DNA of 22,955 bases from Clostridiales bacterium (GTDB lineage: Bacteria; Bacillota; Clostridia; Oscillospirales; Oscillospiraceae). Positions 1 through 9,845 of the stretch are shown in pieces; positions within the stretch are counted from its first letter, which is position 1; every line of letters begins with the position of its first letter. The notes beneath the pieces are model-generated. The model had not been told where the DNA came from. It saw nothing but the letters and a program-made list of their open reading frames with translations, and did no database searches. The stretch is from the NCBI GenBank assembly GCA_004555705.1, contig SFHI01000061.1:1-22955 (forward strand), read 5' to 3'. The translations under genes and the position numbers were made by a program.

Positions 1-111
1 CATGTGAATACCGCTCTGCCAATCCGCTCTCTTCGCAAAGATGGCCTTTTGGCAATTTGACGATTAGGTCCAATGTTTTAAACTAACACGAAAAATTTTT
101 ATATTTTCCTG

Positions 112-140
112 ATGACAAAAGGAAAAACTTATAGTATACT
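112..140 (+). promoter_or_regulatory. Sigma-A type promoter for the hydrogenase gene
   Basis: A -35 box ATGACA (112-117) is followed by a 17-bp spacer and a -10 box TATACT (135-140), each one base off consensus. Transcription would start near 147, giving a leader of about 33 bases before the ATG at 180. The 111 bases before it hold no gene or repeat that I can recognise. Confidence 0.7.
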
Positions 141-179
141 TGTCAGGGTATAAAAAAATCCAAATGGAGTGTGGGTAAA

Positions 180-1685
180 ATGAGAGGAATCCCGTCCCTG
201 ATTACGGACATCCGGAAAAATGTATTCACAGAAGTGGCCCGCATGGCCTATGCCGGCGGAGACTACACCCAGGCCGAGGACCTGCCCTACAAAATCGTCC
301 CCGGCGACCAACCCCTGCACCGGGAGAGCATCTTCCTGGAGCGGGCCATCGCCGGTGAGCGGGTGCGGCTGGCCATGGGCCTTTCCATCCGGCCCGTCCA
401 GACCCGCAGCCTCATGACCGAGGGCATGGACCACGCGGCCATCGCCGAGCAGTACTATGAGCCGCCCCTGGTCAACATCATCCCCTACGCCTGCCACGCC
501 TGCCCCACCAACCAGTACCGGGTCACGGAGAACTGCCAGAACTGTCTGGCCGCCTCCTGCCAGAAGGTCTGCCCCAAGGGGGCCATCTCCTTCGTCAACG
601 GCAAGAGCTGCATCGACCAGAGTAAGTGCATCAAATGCGGCAAGTGCTCCAAGGCCTGCCCCTACAATGCCATCATCCACATGGAGCGGCCCTGCCAGGC
701 GGCCTGCGGCATGGACGCCATCGGCTCCGACGAGCACGGCCGGGCGGTGATCAACCAGGACAAGTGCGTCTCCTGCGGCCAGTGCCTGGTCAGCTGCCCC
801 TTCGGCGCCATCGTGGACAAGGGCCAGATTTTCCAGGTGATCCAGTCCATCCTGAAGGGGGATCAGGTCATCGCCATTCTGGCCCCCGCCTTCATCGGTC
901 AGTTCGGCAAGCACTCCACCCCGGAAAAATTCACCACCGCCATGAAGCTGCTGGGCTTCGACCGGGTGGTGGAGGTAGCCGTGGGCGCGGATATGTGCAC
1001 CATTGAGGAGGCTCACGACTTCCTGGAGAAGGTGCCGGCCCAGCAGAACTACATGGCCACCTCCTGCTGCCCCGCCTGGCACTCCATGATCTACAAGCTG
1101 TTCCCCGGAGAGAAGGACAAAATCTCCATGACCCTGACCCCCATGGTGTTCACCGCCCGGCTGATGAAGAAGAAGTTCCCCGGCTGCAAGGTGGTCTTCG
1201 TAGGCCCCTGCGCCGCGAAGAAGCTGGAGGCCATTCGTGCGGACATCCGCTCCGATGTGGACTTCGTGCTGACCTTTGAGGAGCTGAACGGTATGTTCGA
1301 GGCCAAGGAGATTGACTTTGCCAACATCCCAGACGGGGAATGCCTCAACGAGGGCACCGCCGCGGGCCGGGGCTTCGCGGTGTCCGGCGGCGTTGCCAAG
1401 GCCGTGGCCGACCTGATCGCCCAGGAGCATCCCGACATCGATGTGAAAACCGCCCGGGCAGAGGGCCTGCGGGAGTGCCGCAAGCTGATGACTCTGGCCA
1501 AGGCCGGCAAATACAACGGCTACCTGCTGGAGGGCATGGCCTGTCCGGGAGGCTGCGTCGCCGGCGCGGGCACCCTGCTCAGCGTGGAGCTGGCCAGCAA
1601 GGTGGTTGGCAAGTACCAGTCCGAGGCCGAAACCGCCTCTCCCCTGGAAAGCCCCTACCGCGACGAAGGCGACAAGCTGGACTAA
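180..1685 (+). CDS. Monomeric [FeFe] hydrogenase with ferredoxin-like domains (probable group B)
   Basis: An iron-only hydrogenase catalysing reversible H2 formation from protons and low-potential electrons, probably cytosolic and ferredoxin-linked. In the 501-residue product, an N-terminal region of about 100 residues is followed by six cysteines between 105 and 131, then two 4Fe-4S motifs (C150/C153/C156/C160 and C196/C199/C202/C206). The H-cluster domain carries all three signatures: TSCCPAW (294-300), GPCAAKK (342-348) and MACPGGCVAGAG (453-464). Both cysteines of the TSCC pair are present, so the known proton-relay cysteine and the cluster ligand are kept. A GTG at 171 is in frame, but GGAG at 166-169 is far too close to it; it is well placed for the ATG at 180. 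No maturation genes (hydE, hydF, hydG) or partner subunits are adjacent. Family membership is confident; the group B label is from memory of these motifs. Confidence 0.93.
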   Translation: MRGIPSLITDIRKNVFTEVARMAYAGGDYTQAEDLPYKIVPGDQPLHRESIFLERAIAGERVRLAMGLSIRPVQTRSLMTEGMDHAAIAEQYYEPPLVNIIPYACHACPTNQYRVTENCQNCLAASCQKVCPKGAISFVNGKSCIDQSKCIKCGKCSKACPYNAIIHMERPCQAACGMDAIGSDEHGRAVINQDKCVSCGQCLVSCPFGAIVDKGQIFQVIQSILKGDQVIAILAPAFIGQFGKHSTPEKFTTAMKLLGFDRVVEVAVGADMCTIEEAHDFLEKVPAQQNYMATSCCPAWHSMIYKLFPGEKDKISMTLTPMVFTARLMKKKFPGCKVVFVGPCAAKKLEAIRADIRSDVDFVLTFEELNGMFEAKEIDFANIPDGECLNEGTAAGRGFAVSGGVAKAVADLIAQEHPDIDVKTARAEGLRECRKLMTLAKAGKYNGYLLEGMACPGGCVAGAGTLLSVELASKVVGKYQSEAETASPLESPYRDEGDKLD

Positions 1686-1730
1686 TATAATTGACAATGC
1701 CAATCAAGAGTTGAAATGCCGAAATTACGC

Positions 1731-1841
1731 TGTCATCCCGAGCGGAGCGAAGCGAAGTCGAGGAATCTTGGCACTGAATGAAATGCAAATGAGAACGAAG
1801 TGCGTAGATCCTTCGACTCGCTTCGCTCGCTCAGGATGACA
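1731..1841. repeat. 111-bp inverted repeat with TGTCATCC/GGATGACA ends (R0)
   Basis: The two ends, about 36 bases each, are imperfect inverted copies that begin TGTCATCC and end GGATGACA and contain GAGCG/GAAGCG-rich stems. They would fold into one long hairpin. The element sits in the 315-base gap between the hydrogenase stop and the DUF3048 terminator and may also end hydrogenase transcription, since no other terminator is seen there. It lacks the terminal motif shared by elements R1-R9. Just before it, at 1688-1699, is a short TAATTGACAATG sequence resembling the heptamer repeats found elsewhere in the window. Confidence 0.8.
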
Positions 1842-1913
1842 AACATTTCACCTTTTTTCATGACAATGACTTTTTTCAACTGCTTACCGCATTTCCTTGC
1901 GCTTTTTGCTTGC

Positions 1914-1955
1914 TTCAACTATTGATTCGCATTGACAATTGAGAATTGCCAATTC
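1914..1955. repeat. 21-bp repeat plus CAATTG heptamer-like tract (copy 1)
   Basis: Positions 1914-1934 are identical over 21 bases to 3521-3541. Both are followed at once by ATTG-rich heptamer-type sequence and then by the 3' end of a minus-strand gene. Here the tract is degenerate (ATTGACAATTGAGAATTG) and abuts the terminator of the DUF3048 gene. Confidence 0.75.
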
Positions 1956-1960
1956 CCCTA

Positions 1961-1996
1961 TAAAAACCTCCCCCGGAGCTTGTGCTCCGGGGGAGA
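1961..1996 (-). terminator. Rho-independent terminator of the DUF3048 gene
   Basis: Read on the minus strand, a perfect 12-bp GC-rich stem (arms at 1968-1979 and 1984-1995, four-base loop) is followed by GTTTTTA. It begins five bases after the TAA stop of the DUF3048 gene. Confidence 0.9.
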
Positions 1997-2000
1997 TGCT

Positions 2001-3212
2001 TTATTCGTAGACGATCTTGGAATCCGGCTGGGTGATGGCGATGTAGGTGTTGCCCACGCCCAGCTCCAGTTCCTCCCCGTCCATGGTCTTGAACCAGAAG
2101 GGGGAATCCTCGCTGTCGCAGCCCCACTGAATGGGAATCAGCTTGCCGCCGCAGGCGAAGAGCCCCTCGCCGCCGGCGCAGAAGTCCGCCACCTGGTACA
2201 TACCCTGGCGGGAAATCTGGGCAAACATGACGATGATATTGCGGTAATCCTCCACCTCGTCGGTGATGCCGTCCCGCATGAGCTTGCCGTACTGGCTGTA
2301 CTCATAGCGGCCGGTTTCCGGATTGTAGTTCAGCACCGTGTCCTTCCGGTTGGACTGCTCGGTGATGGTGATGGTGATATTCTCCGCGTTCTCGCCGCCC
2401 TCCGGGGTTCCGTCCTCGTTAAAGCGGAGCAGGTAGTCCTTCTCCGGGTCCCCCTCCAGACTGTAGCCCAGGGAAGCGGCGTAGTCCTCCAGGGTGGGGC
2501 CCAGGGCCAGCAGGCAGTGCTCCCATCCGATGTTTCTGCGGCGGTACTCGTCCCGGACGGAGATACCCGCTTGGGTTGCGTCCCAGGTGTCCACACTGAA
2601 ATTCTCGATGCCCCGGGCCTTCACGTCCGTCAGCACCTGGCTGGAGCCGCCGGCGTGGAAGAGGATGGCATTGTAGTGCTGGGTGATGTCGTTGAACATC
2701 AGCCGTGTGGACCGGATGGAGCCGATCTGCTCCACCTGGGAGATGTTGGAGTACAGACCGATGCAGCGGATGATGGAATAGTTGACGAAGGTCTCAAAGA
2801 TAATATCCGCCTGGTTGGCGCTGACATGGGGCAGGGCATCGGGGACATTGCTGATGGTGGAGATGAAAATCCGGCCGGTGTAGGGCTCGTCCAGCAGCTT
2901 CCCGTTCAGGGGATTGCGGTAGACGGGAGGGGGCTCCGTGGTAGGCGGCTCCGTGGTAGGCGGCTCCGTGGGAGGCTCGGTGGTGGCCTCCGTCGTGGGG
3001 GCCTCCGTGGGCGGCTCGGTGGTGGGCAGCTCGGTGACCGGGGGCTGGGACAGCCGGGCATCCTCCGCGCCGCCGCGCAGCAGGAAAAAGCCGCCGATGC
3101 CCAGGATAAGCACCAGCACCGCCGCCAGGGCGATCACCAGCGGAGTCCTGCTCCGGCGTGGCTTGGAAGGCTCCCTCAGGAACCGCCCCCCGCTCTGATT
3201 ATGATTCTCCAT
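2001..3212 (-). CDS. Membrane-anchored DUF3048 (YerB-like) protein
   Basis: A 403-residue protein of unknown biochemical function, related to Bacillus YerB-type DUF3048 proteins. A basic N-terminus (KPRRSR, 18-23) leads into one membrane segment at about 24-45, so the rest is expected outside the cell. There is no lipobox, unlike YerB. Residues 58-97 form a Thr/Pro/Glu linker of TTEPP-like repeats that would span the wall. The DUF3048 core starts at RNPLNGK (99-105) and includes the family's IGSIRSTR and ILFHAGGSS stretches. The start at 3212 is chosen because AGGAAG lies 8 bases upstream; longer in-frame extension runs into intergenic repeat sequence. The gene stands alone with its own terminator. 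Fold assignment is good; the role is unknown. Confidence 0.87.
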   Translation of the reverse strand: MENHNQSGGRFLREPSKPRRSRTPLVIALAAVLVLILGIGGFFLLRGGAEDARLSQPPVTELPTTEPPTEAPTTEATTEPPTEPPTTEPPTTEPPPVYRNPLNGKLLDEPYTGRIFISTISNVPDALPHVSANQADIIFETFVNYSIIRCIGLYSNISQVEQIGSIRSTRLMFNDITQHYNAILFHAGGSSQVLTDVKARGIENFSVDTWDATQAGISVRDEYRRRNIGWEHCLLALGPTLEDYAASLGYSLEGDPEKDYLLRFNEDGTPEGGENAENITITITEQSNRKDTVLNYNPETGRYEYSQYGKLMRDGITDEVEDYRNIIVMFAQISRQGMYQVADFCAGGEGLFACGGKLIPIQWGCDSEDSPFWFKTMDGEELELGVGNTYIAITQPDSKIVYE

Positions 3213-3274
3213 TGAAAAGACTTCCTTTCCGTTTGATGTGAAATAGAGAATATAAGTATTCGTCAGCAGAGAGA

Positions 3275-3473
3275 TAAATTGGTAGCGCCACAGGTTTTCT
3301 GTCATTGCGAAGTAAGTCCGCAGACTGGTGTGGCAATCCCCCGGTTAGAGGGGAAATGTACCGACAAGCACCCGGAAAAACGGGGATTGTTGCGGTTCTT
3401 GGTGGTAATCGTTACCGGGTTCCATGGGGCCGGGGGATTGCCACACCAGCGTGCGCGCTGGTTCGCAATGACA
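3275..3473. repeat. Hairpin element R1 (CATTGCGAA-type core, right end missing)
   Basis: The inner core (3300-3473) has inverted ends TGTCATTGCGAA / TTCGCAATGACA, each with a palindromic arm of the form CCAG..CTGG. In the left arm the outer two pairs are damaged. The 100-base centre matches the centre of R8 (17514-17745) in reverse complement, so the two copies are inserted in opposite orientation. A partial shared terminal motif (AAATTGGTAGCGCCA) is visible at 3276-3290, but none on the right. It fills most of the 351-base gap between the DUF3048 start and the solute-binding protein stop. Confidence 0.8.
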
Positions 3474-3520
3474 CCGTTTTTTTCGCCTGCTCGCAACATT
3501 TTCCGATATTTTTGGCACAT

Positions 3521-3563
3521 TTCAACTATTGATTCGCATTGTCAATTGTCAATTGTCAATTGT
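3521..3563. repeat. 21-bp repeat plus CAATTGT heptamer array (copy 2)
   Basis: Bases 3521-3541 repeat 1914-1934 exactly. They run into a tandem array of a 7-bp unit (CAATTGT, about three and a half copies, 3541-3563) whose last base touches the stop codon of the solute-binding protein gene. The array is self-complementary and so looks alike on both strands. Confidence 0.85.
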
Positions 3564-5153
3564 CTACGGCTGGGAGTCGATGAGGACGCTGTCCATGGTC
3601 TTGTCCAGGGTGTAGAAGAACACATTGTCCCGGGCGGGGTTCAGGTCCGGCAGCAGTCCCCGTTCGGCGTAGATGGCGTAGGTGCCGAAGAGGATGGGGA
3701 TGATCCGCCCGTCGTCGGCGATGAGCTGCATCAGGTTGTAGTAGTTGCCGGAGTTGGCCAGGGATTCCTTGCAAAGAGACAGGATGCTGTCGTTGGGAAT
3801 GCCGCCCCAGCTCAGGTTGCCCCACAGCCGGAAGAATTCGCTGAGGTCCATATTGGGCCCCAGCCGGGTCTGGCCCAGGTAGAGGTCGAAGGTGTTGGCC
3901 CGGAGCACCGTTTCATAGGTGGGCTTGGTGGTGGCGCCGTACTCCAGGGTGCCCGTGGGAATGCCGAACTCCGTCAGGGCATCGGCGATATACCGGGCGG
4001 TCCGCAGCCGGGCGGAGTCGTCGCAGTTTACCAGCAGCCGCAGCTTCCGATCCGGGTTGTCCTTGTCCTTGGGGATGGTCCAGGAGCTGATGGCATCGAT
4101 GAACTTCATGGAGTCAAACTCGTATTTGGAGGCCAGGCTTTGGCTGTAGTGGACGGAGGAGGGTGGCGTGCAGAGGGTGGCCTTCTGGGCATGGCCATGG
4201 TAGTACCGGTCGATGATGGTATCCCGGTCGATGGCGTAGGTCAGCACCTTGCGAAGCACGCCGTCCTCAAAATAGTCGCTGTAGAGCACGTTGCAGCCCA
4301 GGTACAGGAACATGCCGCTGTCCACATCCCACAGCTCATAGTCGCAGCGGTAGTCCGCGTACTTGTCGGACAGGGGGTTGGTGCACACCACGCCCACATC
4401 GTTGAACTCGAACTCGTCCCGGATCTGGGAGTCGGTATCCGCCTCCACCAGGGCGATGGTGTCGTCGGTGGCGGGCACCTTGGCATTACCGCACCACCAG
4501 TCGATGATCCGGCGCAGGTATTTGCCGGACAGGCCCTCCGCCAGCTCATAGGGGCCGGTGCCCCGGGGGTAGTCCGCACCCACATCCGCGGCCTTCACAA
4601 TGGGGATGTCCAGCAGGATGGGGAAATTCTCAAAGGGGCTGGTCAGGAAAAACACGATGGCCCCGTTCTGAATCTCGAATGAGTTTACATAATATTGGAA
4701 CCGTCCCTTGTAGTAGTCGCTTTCCTTGGCGGCCTGGTAGCTGGCGTACACATCCTCGATGGTCACCGTGCTGCCGTCGGAGAAGGTGGCCCGGGGCTCC
4801 ACGTAGAAGGTCCAGGTCCGGTTGTCCGAGGACACCTGATACCCGGAGCAGAGGATGGGGTAGGTGCTGCCGCTGCTGTCATAGGCGAACAGCCCCTGAT
4901 ACATCAGGGAGAACAGCACCCGGTTGTTGTAGCTGTAGCCGATGAGGGGGTTCATGGAGCGGCCCGGGTTGTAGGCCAGGGTCAGATTCTGGGGCTCGGT
5001 CTCCCCGGTTATCAAATCCTCTGGGTCCTGGCCCTCCATCAGCAGGGCATCTCCCGTGGGGACGTAGACCTCGTCCTCGTCGGACTTTCCGCAGCCGGGA
5101 AGAAGGGTCAGCGCCATACACAGCGCCAGGGTCAGGGCAAGATACCGTTTCAT
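3564..5153 (-). CDS. ABC transporter substrate-binding lipoprotein, family 5 (peptide/oligopeptide type)
   Basis: A 529-residue extracellular solute-binding protein, probably for peptides or a similar small ligand, that would hand cargo to an ABC permease. The N-terminus is a lipoprotein signal (MKRYLALTLALCMALTLLPGC) with lipobox LPGC, so Cys21 should be lipidated and membrane-anchored. The body shows family 5 features: the LMYQGLFAYD region after NPLIGYSYNNRVL, then WTFYVEPRATFSDGSTVTIEDVYASY, and a later stretch typical of the second lobe (LTYAIDRDTIIDRYYHG). No permease or ATPase genes are nearby, so it is an orphan component here. Its ATG overlaps the pgeF stop (ATGA), so the two genes are co-transcribed and probably translationally coupled. 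The ligand cannot be read from the sequence. Confidence 0.87.
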   Translation of the reverse strand: MKRYLALTLALCMALTLLPGCGKSDEDEVYVPTGDALLMEGQDPEDLITGETEPQNLTLAYNPGRSMNPLIGYSYNNRVLFSLMYQGLFAYDSSGSTYPILCSGYQVSSDNRTWTFYVEPRATFSDGSTVTIEDVYASYQAAKESDYYKGRFQYYVNSFEIQNGAIVFFLTSPFENFPILLDIPIVKAADVGADYPRGTGPYELAEGLSGKYLRRIIDWWCGNAKVPATDDTIALVEADTDSQIRDEFEFNDVGVVCTNPLSDKYADYRCDYELWDVDSGMFLYLGCNVLYSDYFEDGVLRKVLTYAIDRDTIIDRYYHGHAQKATLCTPPSSVHYSQSLASKYEFDSMKFIDAISSWTIPKDKDNPDRKLRLLVNCDDSARLRTARYIADALTEFGIPTGTLEYGATTKPTYETVLRANTFDLYLGQTRLGPNMDLSEFFRLWGNLSWGGIPNDSILSLCKESLANSGNYYNLMQLIADDGRIIPILFGTYAIYAERGLLPDLNPARDNVFFYTLDKTMDSVLIDSQP

Positions 5154-5941
5154 AGGCCACCTCCGCAGACAATTACCGCTCCCTGACTGCCCCGCTCCCC
5201 GTGGGTGGCCCGGTGGGACCAGAATCTGTCGGGGGCGCAGGCGGTGCAGCTTTCGCTTTGCTCCACATGGAGGACCCCCCGGCGGCGGAGGGCCAGGGCG
5301 TTGACGGCTTTCAGGTCGATGCAGAATTTCTCTCCCTGGGGGCGGATGTACCCGGACACCACCGGGCCGAAGGTGTTTTCCAAGGCTTCGGGCACGTCGC
5401 CGTCGGTTTCAAAGTGGCAAATGCCAATGTTGGGGCCGATGGCGGCCCGGACGTTCTCCGGTTTTGTCCCGAAGGTGCGGACCATAGCCTGAAGGGTTTT
5501 TCCGGCGATGTCCGCGGCGGTGCCCCGCCAGCCGGCGTGGGCCGCGCCCACCGCGCCGGTTTCCGGGTCCCACAGCAGGATCGGGGTGCAGTCCGCGGTG
5601 AATACCAGCAGCGCCGTGCCGGGGTCGGCGGTCACCAGGGCGTCGCACTCGGGGTAGTCCCGGTGGCACAGCCCCCTGTGGTCCGCCCCCGTCACCACCC
5701 GGACAATGTCGGAATGGGTCTGCCGGGTCATCACCAGCTTTTCAGGGTCAAAGGGAATCGCCCCCGCCAGAAGTCGGAGATTGGTTTCCACATTTTCCAT
5801 GGAATCCCCCCGCCCAAAGGCCAGGTTCAGGCTCTCCTGCGTCCCGGTACTGACGCCCCCCAAGCGGGTAGTAAACCCATGGGGCACCAAAATTCCCTCC
5901 GATGCCTCGTATTCAAGCGTAAGATTTTTCTTTACAATCAT
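5150..5941 (-). CDS. pgeF: Multicopper polyphenol oxidase-family purine nucleoside phosphorylase (YfiH/PgeF, DUF152)
   Basis: A 263-residue member of the DUF152 (YfiH, formerly laccase-domain) family. Studied members are zinc enzymes with purine nucleoside phosphorylase/adenosine deaminase activity, and E. coli PgeF also edits peptidoglycan precursors. The metal-site signatures are present: RQTHSD, TADCTPILLWD and GAAHAGWRGTAADI, with GPNIGICHFE further on. The ATG at 5941 is preceded by GGTGA five bases upstream. In-frame GTG (5950) and TTG (5953) codons lie within that ribosome site and are less likely starts. It is the first gene of a two-gene unit with the downstream lipoprotein (4-base overlap). 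Element R2 starts 54 bases upstream, so any promoter is squeezed between the two; I could not identify one convincingly. Confidence 0.88.
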   Translation of the reverse strand: MIVKKNLTLEYEASEGILVPHGFTTRLGGVSTGTQESLNLAFGRGDSMENVETNLRLLAGAIPFDPEKLVMTRQTHSDIVRVVTGADHRGLCHRDYPECDALVTADPGTALLVFTADCTPILLWDPETGAVGAAHAGWRGTAADIAGKTLQAMVRTFGTKPENVRAAIGPNIGICHFETDGDVPEALENTFGPVVSGYIRPQGEKFCIDLKAVNALALRRRGVLHVEQSESCTACAPDRFWSHRATHGERGSQGAVIVCGGGL

Positions 5942-5994
5942 TGTGTTCACCAAAAGAGTTATGAAATGTGCTTATCAGAAGAACGCTGCATCCC

Positions 5995-6237
5995 GACAAA
6001 TTGGTGTTTGGCGCGCTGAAAAAGAACTGTCATTGCGAACCAGCGCGCACGCTGGTGTGGCAATCCCCCAACAATTCAGGACGGTTCGTTAGGGCGTTCG
6101 TACCTTCCGGAATATCCAGGATATACGAAAAACTGGGAATCTGTTTCCATAAGCTCCCGTAAAATCCGGGGGATTGCCACACCAGTCTGCGGACTGGTTC
6201 GCAATGACAGCATTAATTCAACAAACACCAATTTGTC
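5995..6237. repeat. Hairpin element R2 (243 bp, intact ends, CATTGCGAA-type core)
   Basis: This is the best-preserved CATTGCGAA-type copy. Perfect 16-bp terminal inverted repeats GACAAATTGGTGTTTG (5995-6010) and CAAACACCAATTTGTC (6222-6237) enclose core ends CTGTCATTGCGAACCAG and CTGGTTCGCAATGACAG. Left and right arms hold palindromes CCAGCGCGCACGCTGG and CCAGTCTGCGGACTGG. The central 90 bases differ from those of R1, R3 and R8. No open frame or target-site duplication is evident. Confidence 0.9.
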
Positions 6238-6267
6238 TGTTTCAAATCCGTCCCGGGCTGACACCTT

Positions 6268-6316
6268 AATATTCCCGAAGGAAATATATCACACGGCGAA
6301 GCCGTATATCGTGGCG
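6268..6316. repeat. Row of small GAA-loop hairpins after secA
   Basis: Three short palindromes follow one another: ATTCC-cgaa-GGAA, ACGGC-gaa-GCCGT and GGC-gaa-GCC. They lie just past the secA stop on the minus strand and are the only terminator-like structure there, although no clear T-run follows. Confidence 0.45.
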
Positions 6317-6323
6317 AAGCCTC

Positions 6324-9012
<2,689 letters not shown>

Positions 9013-9085
9013 AGTTACTCCTTACGTTTGATTGTGTGAAATGCCTGGGCTGCATCACCCCGGACACAATAAGCCAATTTTACGT

Positions 9086-9094
9086 ATTATAGCA
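9086..9094 (-). promoter_or_regulatory. Extended -10 promoter for secA
   Basis: On the minus strand TGCTATAAT (9094 down to 9086) is a perfect TATAAT with the TG extension. The base composition 17 bp further upstream gives only a poor -35 match, as is usual for extended -10 promoters. Transcription would start near 9079, about 67 bases before the secA ATG. Confidence 0.55.
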
Positions 9095-9166
9095 CAACCG
9101 CCCCGGGAATAAAAGAGGATTTTGTAAACATTTGGCGTTGGGAAAGAGAAACCGATCCGGTAAGAA

Positions 9167-9395
9167 AAATTGGTGTTTGGCGCTCAAAAAACGCTGTCAT
9201 TGCGAGACCAGTGCGCACACTGGTCGTGGCAATCCCCCAGTTGAAAGAAACCAGGTAACGATTACCGCAAAAAACGCAACAGTCTCCACTCCTCATGGTG
9301 CTTTTCGGTACATTTTTCCTCTAACCGGGGGATTGCCACGACCAGTTTGCGAACTGGTCTCGCAATGACAGCATTAATTCGCCAAACACCAATTT
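9167..9395. repeat. Hairpin element R3 (CATTGCGA-type core)
   Basis: Perfect 16-bp inverted ends AAATTGGTGTTTGGCG (9167-9182) and CGCCAAACACCAATTT (9380-9395) enclose core ends CTGTCATTGCGAGACCAG and CTGGTCTCGCAATGACAG. Arm palindromes are CCAGTGCGCACACTGG and CCAGTTTGCGAACTGG. The centre resembles that of R8, in the same orientation. It fills the 443-base gap between the secA promoter and the terminator of the micro-protein gene. Confidence 0.9.
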
Positions 9396-9410
9396 GTATG
9401 TCCGAACCCC

Positions 9411-9449
9411 AAAAGGAACCCGTGCTCCGGGGAGGGAGCACGGGTTTTT
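9411..9449 (-). terminator. Hairpin terminator after the micro-protein gene
   Basis: A perfect 12-bp stem (9417-9428 with 9435-9446, six-base loop) starts ten bases after the stop of the 62-residue protein gene. Minus-strand reading is followed by CCTTTTGG; the plus-strand side has TTTTT, so the structure could work in both directions. Confidence 0.75.
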
Positions 9450-9455
9450 GGGGGG

Positions 9456-9644
9456 TTATTTCTTTTTCCGCAGCATCAGGAAAACCAGCACCAGCATGGC
9501 AATCAGGGACACAGCCATCAGGACGATCCACAGGGTCATCTGAAATTCGTCCCCGGTGAAGGGGATCAGCTCTGTGGCCCGGGCGGATACCGGCAGCAGC
9601 GTCAGAAGCAGGGCGGAAAGAAGCAGGGCAGCTTTGTTTCTCAT
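9456..9644 (-). CDS. 62-residue signal peptide plus IPFTG sortase-signal micro-protein
   Basis: A very short exported protein. Residues 1-23 are a signal peptide (basic MRNK, leucine-rich core, ARA cleavage site at 21-23). Residues 27-31 read IPFTG followed by DE, then a hydrophobic helix at about 37-58 and a RKKK tail, which is the layout of an LPXTG-type wall-sorting signal. Only seven residues (TELIPFT, 24-30) would remain after cleavage by both signal peptidase and sortase. The gene appears real: AGGAGG sits seven bases before the ATG and a strong hairpin follows the stop. No sortase gene is in the window. It could be a decayed surface protein, a membrane protein that only resembles a sorting signal, or a functional micro-protein. 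The role is unknown. Confidence 0.72.
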   Translation of the reverse strand: MRNKAALLLSALLLTLLPVSARATELIPFTGDEFQMTLWIVLMAVSLIAMLVLVFLMLRKKK

Positions 9645-9704
9645 AGGGATTCCTCCTGTATTCGTAGCGGGGTGGATGAAGCGTATTGTAATAACATGGG
9701 GTTC

Positions 9705-9845
9705 GGCAAATTGGTGTTTGTAAGTCTGTTTTGGAAATGTTGAGAAAACACTGTAGGGGAGCCATTCATGGCTCCCGGCGGTGAAATGTTCCGATATCCC
9801 CAGCGTTTCGGCGAAAACGTACTGCGTTCCGGGAGCCATGAATGG
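9705..9845. repeat. Hairpin element R4 (CTGTAGGGG-type core, right end cut off)
   Basis: The left end has the shared motif GGCAAATTGGTGTTTG (9705-9720). The core starts CACTGTAGGGGAGCC and has palindromic arms GGAGCCATTCATGGCTCC on the left and GGAGCCATGAATGGCT on the right. The right arm stops after GGCT at 9845, exactly where the AlaX gene's stop codon begins, and the expected CCCCTACAGTG and right terminal motif are absent. The centre matches that of R5. Confidence 0.85.

Noticed and set aside
57..85. TTGACG at 57-62 as a -35 box
   Set aside because: No acceptable -10 at 16-18 bp; ATGACA/TATACT at 112-140 is much better.
129..1703. Long open frame on the minus strand across the hydrogenase gene
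   Set aside because: Its translation has no recognisable domain and mirrors the GC-rich codon pattern of the hydrogenase, whose cofactor motifs, promoter and ribosome site are clear on the plus strand.
3213..3305. Longer N-terminus for the DUF3048 protein starting at 3305
   Set aside because: The extra residues come from intergenic repeat sequence, and AGGAAG is correctly placed for the ATG at 3212.
9262..9839. Two larger open frames overlapping the micro-protein gene on the minus strand
   Set aside because: They read through repeat elements R3 and R4 and lack ribosome sites; the 62-residue frame has AGGAGG at the right distance and a terminator.
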